Origin: Myxococcales bacterium
GTDB lineage: Bacteria > Myxococcota_A > Polyangia > Polyangiales > Polyangiaceae
Direction of reading: 5' to 3'
Length of the DNA stretch: 9,133 nucleotides
Assembly: GCA_013298325.1 (NCBI GenBank)
Contig: JAAFHJ010000156.1
Span: 1 to 9,133, forward strand
Position numbers and translations under genes: made by a program. Position 1 is the first letter of the stretch. Each line of letters opens with the position of its first letter. Under the pieces are notes generated by a model. It saw only the letters and a program-made list of their open reading frames with translations. It was not told the DNA's origin and searched no databases. Below, one piece after another: positions 5,687 to 9,133 of the stretch.

Positions 5687-5732
5687 AAATACGCGCCCGC
5701 GGTTCCAAAGCCACGGGCGCGTATTTGCTTTT
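5687..5732 (+). terminator. Strong intrinsic terminator of acpP
   Basis: A perfect 13-bp stem, AAATACGCGCCCG (5687-5699) with CGGGCGCGTATTT (5714-5726), is extended inward by two further G-C pairs. It is followed by GCTTTT and begins 7 nt after the acpP stop. An A-tract on the left mirrors the T-tract on the right, so a hairpin on the opposite strand would also be possible, but no minus-strand gene is seen nearby. Confidence 0.9.
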
Positions 5733-5740
5733 GTATTCAG

Positions 5741-5760
5741 CGTCGCCCCCGAAAGCGACG
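5741..5760 (+). other. Small hairpin in the fabF leader
   Basis: CGTCGC (5741-5746) pairs perfectly with GCGACG (5755-5760) around the loop CCCCGAAA. It lies between the acpP terminator and the fabF ribosome-binding site. It could be a leader structure of a fabF transcript starting just after the terminator, though I find no convincing promoter in this 59-nt stretch. Confidence 0.25.
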
Positions 5761-5791
5761 TAAACGGGAATTTCGACGGAGAGCGAAGCGT

Positions 5792-7036
5792 ATGGAACGG
5801 GTCGTAGTGACGGGAATTGGGCTCGTGACGCCGGTCGGTCTCGACCGCGAGTCGACCTTTCAAGCACTCCTCGAGGGGCGCAGCGGTGTAGGCCCGATCA
5901 CCCTCTTCGACACGACCGGCTTCCGCGTAAAAATCGCCGGTGAAGTCAAGGGGTTCGATGCTGCGGCCCACATCTCCGTGAAGAAGCGGAAAGAGATGGA
6001 CCGCTTCACCGAGTTCGCCGTGGTCGCCGCCAAAGAGGCGCTGGCCGACTCCGGCCTCCCCCTCGAGACCGACGAAGATCGCGAGGAGACCGGCTGTTTT
6101 ATCGGCGTCGGCCTCGGCGGTCTGCATAGCCTCGAAAAGACGAAAGAAACGCTCCTCGAAAAGGGCCCGGGGCGCATCAGCCCCTACTCAATCCCGTCGA
6201 TCATCGCGAACCTCGCCGCCGGCCAGGTGAGCATGCTCAACGGCCTGAAGGGGCCGAGCTACTGCAACACGAGCGCCTGCTCGTCGGGGGCCCACGCCAT
6301 CGGCGAAGCCTTTGAATGGATTCGTCGCGGCAAGGTGCGCGCGATGGTCGCCGGCGGCGCAGAAGCGACCGTCACGCCGGTCGGCATCGGCGGCTTCGAG
6401 GCGATGATGGCGCTCTCGAAGCGCAACGACGAACCGACCCGCGCCTCCCGCCCCTTCGACAAAGGGCGCGACGGCTTCGTCTCCGGCGAAGGGGCCGGCG
6501 TCCTCGTCCTCGAGAGCCTCACGTCGGCGCTCAAGCGCGGCGCCAAGATTTATTGCGAAATCACCGGTTACGGCGCCTCGAGCGATGCGCACCACCTGAC
6601 GCAGCCGGCCCCGCGCGGCGAAGGGGCCCAGCGTGCGATGCGCATGGCGCTCCGCGACGCCGGGATCGACGCCAGCGCGATCGGCTACGTGAACGCCCAC
6701 GGCACCTCGACGCCGGTCGGCGACATCGCGGAAACCCAAGCGATTGAAGCGATTTTCGGCAGCCATGCCCACAACGGGCTCTGGGTTTCGTCGACGAAGA
6801 GCATGATGGGGCACCTCCTCGGAGCGGCCGGCGCCGTCGAGAGCGCGATCTGTGCGCTCGCGATCGCGACCGGGCGCATCCCGCCGACGATCAACCTCGA
6901 CGATCCCGATCCGGCCTGCACCCTCGACTACGTCCCCCACACCGCCCGCGAGCGCCAGCTCGACCACGCGCTGAACAACTCCTTCGGCTTCGGCGGGACG
7001 AACTGCAGCCTTCTCTTTTCGCGCGTAGTGCGCTGA
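5792..7036 (+). CDS. fabF: Beta-ketoacyl-ACP synthase II
   Basis: A 414-residue KAS II that elongates acyl-ACP by condensation with malonyl-ACP. It begins MERVVVTGIGLVTPVG as the family does, and has nucleophile Cys163 in TSACSSG, His303 in NAHGTSTPVGD, Lys336 in SSTKSMMG and His341 in GHLLGAAG. NNSFGFGGTN near the end holds the gating phenylalanine loop. Length is normal. GGAGAG at 5778-5783, 8 nt upstream, supports ATG 5792. The active site is intact, in contrast to FabH in the same cluster. KAS II enzymes can decarboxylate malonyl-ACP and so could in principle contribute to priming if FabH is impaired; that is inference. A 10-nt gap to rpiB implies co-transcription onward. Confidence 0.97.
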   Translation: MERVVVTGIGLVTPVGLDRESTFQALLEGRSGVGPITLFDTTGFRVKIAGEVKGFDAAAHISVKKRKEMDRFTEFAVVAAKEALADSGLPLETDEDREETGCFIGVGLGGLHSLEKTKETLLEKGPGRISPYSIPSIIANLAAGQVSMLNGLKGPSYCNTSACSSGAHAIGEAFEWIRRGKVRAMVAGGAEATVTPVGIGGFEAMMALSKRNDEPTRASRPFDKGRDGFVSGEGAGVLVLESLTSALKRGAKIYCEITGYGASSDAHHLTQPAPRGEGAQRAMRMALRDAGIDASAIGYVNAHGTSTPVGDIAETQAIEAIFGSHAHNGLWVSSTKSMMGHLLGAAGAVESAICALAIATGRIPPTINLDDPDPACTLDYVPHTARERQLDHALNNSFGFGGTNCSLLFSRVVR

Positions 7037-7046
7037 AACAGCGATC

Positions 7047-7490
7047 ATGCGTATCGTAGTCGCCGCCGACCATGGCGGGTTCGCCCTCAAGAACGACCTC
7101 GCCACCCACCTTCGGAGCCTCGGCCACGAGGTGATCGATGTCGGCACCGACGGCGCCGCCTCCGTCGACTACCCGGATTTTGCTGCACTTGGCGTCGCCG
7201 AAGTGCTCGCTGGCCGCGCCGAAAAGGCCCTCCTCGTGTGCGGCTCCGGCGTCGGCATGTCGATCGCCGCGAACCGCCACCGAGGCATCCGCGCGGTCGT
7301 CTGTTCGGACGTCTACACGGCGCGCATGAGCCGGGAACACAACAACGCCAACGCGTTGTGCCTCGGCGCGCGCGTGGTCGGCCCGGGACTTGCCCAGCAA
7401 ATTCTCGATGTTTGGCTCGAGACCGCCTACGCGGGCACCGCCTCGCGCCACCAGCAGCGCCTCGACAAACTTGAGAAGATCGCGCCGTGA
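7047..7490 (+). CDS. rpiB: Ribose-5-phosphate isomerase B
   Basis: A 147-residue RpiB/LacAB-family isomerase interconverting ribose 5-phosphate and ribulose 5-phosphate in the pentose phosphate pathway. It has the N-terminal MRIVVAADHGG (Asp8, His9), the catalytic Cys65 in CGSGVGMSIAANR (commonly CGTGIG), and the SREHNNAN segment with His98. LacA/LacB are related, but the genome context and these residues favour RpiB. The start ATG 7047 lies 10 nt after the fabF stop with no obvious Shine-Dalgarno, so translation probably depends on coupling to fabF. Its stop overlaps the nrdR start by 4 bp. Ribulose 5-phosphate is also a riboflavin precursor, which fits ribD nearby. Confidence 0.96.
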   Translation: MRIVVAADHGGFALKNDLATHLRSLGHEVIDVGTDGAASVDYPDFAALGVAEVLAGRAEKALLVCGSGVGMSIAANRHRGIRAVVCSDVYTARMSREHNNANALCLGARVVGPGLAQQILDVWLETAYAGTASRHQQRLDKLEKIAP

Positions 7491-7954
7491 AATGCCCGTT
7501 TTGCGCCGATTTAGCGAGCAAAGTCATCGACTCGCGGACGTCCTCCCAGGGGGACGTCATCCGGCGGCGCCGTGAGTGCGAGGCGTGCGCGCGTCGGTTT
7601 ACGACCTACGAGCGCGTGGAAGAAGTGCTGCCGTTCGTCGTCAAGAAGGACCTCCGCCGGGAAATGTACGACCGGCAGAAGCTCCTCGGCGGCATCCGAA
7701 AGGCCTGCGACAAGCGCCCGGTCCCCCTCGATCGCATCGAAGCGACCGTTGATCAGCTCGAGCGCGAGCTCATCGATTCCGGCGAAAAAGAGGTCACGTC
7801 GGAGGCGCTTGGCGCGCGCGTCATGAATCACTTACGTAAGCTCGACGAAATCGCCTACGTTCGCTTCGCGAGCGTCTATCGACGTTTCCGCGATCTTGAA
7901 GAATTTCGCGAAGAACTCGATGCCCTCGAGCGCGCGCGCAAGGAGAGTCCGTGA
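7487..7954 (+). CDS. nrdR: Transcriptional repressor NrdR
   Basis: A 155-residue NrdR, the zinc-ribbon/ATP-cone repressor of ribonucleotide reductase genes that senses ATP/dATP. The zinc ribbon uses Cys3, Cys6, Cys31 and Cys34 (MKCPFC, CEAC), with SRTSSQGDVIRRRREC between, as is typical. The ATP-cone occupies roughly residues 49-139 (VVKKDLRREMYDRQKLLGGI onward), ending in the conserved AYVRFASVYRRF. GTG 7487 overlaps the rpiB TGA (GTGA), and its own TGA overlaps the ribD GTG in the same way. I see no recognisable NrdR box in this window, so its targets are elsewhere. Confidence 0.97.
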   Translation: MKCPFCADLASKVIDSRTSSQGDVIRRRRECEACARRFTTYERVEEVLPFVVKKDLRREMYDRQKLLGGIRKACDKRPVPLDRIEATVDQLERELIDSGEKEVTSEALGARVMNHLRKLDEIAYVRFASVYRRFRDLEEFREELDALERARKESP

Positions 7955-9072
7955 CCTCTTCGGAATCTACGTCGCCGGAACAGGACGACGCGGTCTTTAT
8001 GAAGCGCGCGATCGACGAGGGGCGAAAAGGGCATCCAAGCCCGAACCCGCACGTCGGTGCCGCCGTTGTACGCGACGGACAGGTGGTCGGAATCGGCTTC
8101 CACGAGCGCGCAGGCATGGCCCACGCCGAGGTGGCAGCCCTTGAAAAAGCAGGGGAACTCGCGCGCGGAGCCACGCTCTACGTCACGCTCGAGCCGTGCA
8201 ACCACACCGGCCGCACGGGCCCGTGCACCCAGGCGATTCTCGCTGCCGGCATCAAGCGCGTCGTCATCGGCTGCCGGGATCCGAACCCCCACGTCGATGG
8301 CGGCGGTATCGAGGTCCTCCGAAGTGCCGGGGTCGCCGTCGAAATCGGCGTCCTCGAGGCAGACGCGCGGCGCTTGGTCGCCCCCTGGGCCAAGTACGTC
8401 ACGACGGGATTGCCTCATCTTTCCCTGAAGTTGGCGCTCTCCCTCGACGGCCGAATCGCAAGCCGCACCGGCACCTCCAAGTGGATCACCGGCCCCCTCG
8501 CCCGCGCGAAGGTGCATGCCCTCCGCTCCCGCCACGACGTCGTCGGCGTCGGCATCGGGACCGCGCTCGCCGACGACCCCAAGCTGACCGTCCGCGACGC
8601 CCCCGGCCAAGACCCGGTCCGCCTCGTTTTCGACACGAATTTGCGCATTTCTGACGGTCTTGGCCTCGTCCAAAACGCCCGCGAAGTGCCGACGTGGATC
8701 ATCTGCGGGGAAGAGGCTTCCGAAGATCGACGCCTGGCCCTCGTCGACCAGGGGGTCGAGGTCTTCCGGGTCGCCACCTCCGCGGAAGGGCGCATCGACG
8801 TCACCGAAGCGCTCCGTCAGCTCGCCAGCCTCGGCGTCGTCACCCTGATGGTCGAAGGGGGCGCCGAACTCGCCGGCAGCCTGCTTGCCGCGCGCCTCGT
8901 CGACGAAGCCCATGTGTTCGTCGCTCCGCTTCTGCTCGGTCCGCGCGGTCGCCCCGGCGCCGTCGACTGGGCCGGCCCTGGGTCCCCCCAGGAGGCGCCA
9001 CGCATTACCCCACCGATCTGGGAGCTCTGCGGCAACGACGCCTACATCCACGGCCCCCTCATTTATCCGTGA
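7951..9072 (+). CDS. ribD: Bifunctional riboflavin biosynthesis deaminase/reductase
   Basis: A 373-residue RibD carrying out the second and third steps from GTP to riboflavin: deamination of diaminohydroxyphosphoribosylaminopyrimidine, then NADPH-dependent reduction of the ribosyl group. The N-terminal deaminase half (about 12-150) has PNPHVGAAVV, the zinc motif HAE (His58, Glu60) and EPCNHTGRTGPC (Cys83, Cys92). The C-terminal reductase half (about 155-370) has LKLALSLDGRIA, SKWITG, the HALRSRHDVVGVGIGT segment with downstream DDPKLTVR, and VEGGAELAGSL. AAGGAG at 7940-7945 supports GTG 7951. Both halves look complete and functional. In many relatives ribE follows; here only 61 bases remain after the stop. 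Confidence 0.96.
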   Translation: MTSSESTSPEQDDAVFMKRAIDEGRKGHPSPNPHVGAAVVRDGQVVGIGFHERAGMAHAEVAALEKAGELARGATLYVTLEPCNHTGRTGPCTQAILAAGIKRVVIGCRDPNPHVDGGGIEVLRSAGVAVEIGVLEADARRLVAPWAKYVTTGLPHLSLKLALSLDGRIASRTGTSKWITGPLARAKVHALRSRHDVVGVGIGTALADDPKLTVRDAPGQDPVRLVFDTNLRISDGLGLVQNAREVPTWIICGEEASEDRRLALVDQGVEVFRVATSAEGRIDVTEALRQLASLGVVTLMVEGGAELAGSLLAARLVDEAHVFVAPLLLGPRGRPGAVDWAGPGSPQEAPRITPPIWELCGNDAYIHGPLIYP

Positions 9073-9133
9073 TTTCCAACGGGGCCGCTTCCCGCGGGGC
9101 CGCCCCTGATCTACCTTCCCTGGACCGACGATG
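9073..9133 (+). other. Short 3' flank of ribD, next gene not visible
   Basis: The octamer GGGGCCGC occurs at 9081-9088 and 9096-9103, and GGGGC (9081-9085) could pair with GCCCC (9102-9106), without a T-tract. An ATG ends exactly at 9133 and might begin the next gene (ribE would be usual), but nothing downstream is available to test this. Confidence 0.2.

Noticed and set aside
5687..5732. Inverted repeat after acpP as an insertion-sequence end or attachment site
   Set aside because: It is a textbook intrinsic terminator directly after a stop codon. There is no transposase, target duplication or second copy in the window.
7034..7046. NrdR-box or other operator before rpiB-nrdR
   Set aside because: The gap is only 10 nt and shows no palindrome or AT-rich NrdR box.
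7876..9051. 391-codon minus-strand frame opposite ribD
   Set aside because: Antisense to a complete two-domain ribD, with the same biased composition as the other antisense frames.
1..9133. CRISPR arrays, tRNA or rRNA genes, phage or transposon genes
   Set aside because: I saw no spaced direct repeats, no tRNA cloverleaf or rRNA segments, and no mobile-element proteins in any frame.

Overview
The window is a GC-rich chromosomal stretch from a bacterium, densely packed with housekeeping genes. Nearly all leucine, valine and isoleucine codons end in C (CTC, GTC, ATC), and GTG starts are common. The gene order (yceD-rpmF-fabH-fabD-fabG-acpP-fabF-rpiB-nrdR-ribD) resembles the fatty-acid cluster of Proteobacteria, joined to the rpiB/nrdR/ribD run seen in delta-proteobacteria and Myxococcota. 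A Myxococcota-like organism is my best inference, but the sequence alone does not prove it.

Left edge (1-676, minus strand): the 5' part of a secreted M15-type metallopeptidase-like protein, cut off by the window edge, transcribed divergently from everything else. A 189-bp divergent intergenic region follows. All other genes are on the plus strand.

Region 866-1613: yceD (DUF177) and rpmF (ribosomal protein L32), translationally coupled. A strong hairpin follows in a 162-bp gap where many bacteria carry plsX; plsX is absent here.

Region 1776-5227: fabH, a small lipoprotein gene of unknown function, fabD and fabG. FabH is full length and has its His and Asn active-site residues, but the nucleophilic cysteine is replaced by glycine (residue 117, codon 2124-2126). 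Two neighbouring pocket phenylalanines are also leucine. This is the most striking observation in the window.

Region 5228-7036: acpP with its own roughly 200-nt upstream region (a candidate promoter and hairpins), closed by a near-perfect intrinsic terminator. fabF follows, with an intact Cys-His-Lys-His active site. acpP therefore looks like an independently controlled, abundantly expressed unit inside the cluster.

Region 7047-9072: rpiB, nrdR and ribD, packed with 4-bp GTGA overlaps. They link pentose-phosphate isomerisation, control of ribonucleotide reductase and riboflavin synthesis (RibD uses the ribulose-5-phosphate/GTP route). The last 61 bases hold no complete gene.

Together, FabD makes malonyl-ACP from malonyl-CoA and AcpP. 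FabH would normally prime with acetyl-CoA, FabF elongates, and FabG reduces the beta-keto group. The FabH substitution raises the question of how synthesis is primed in this organism.
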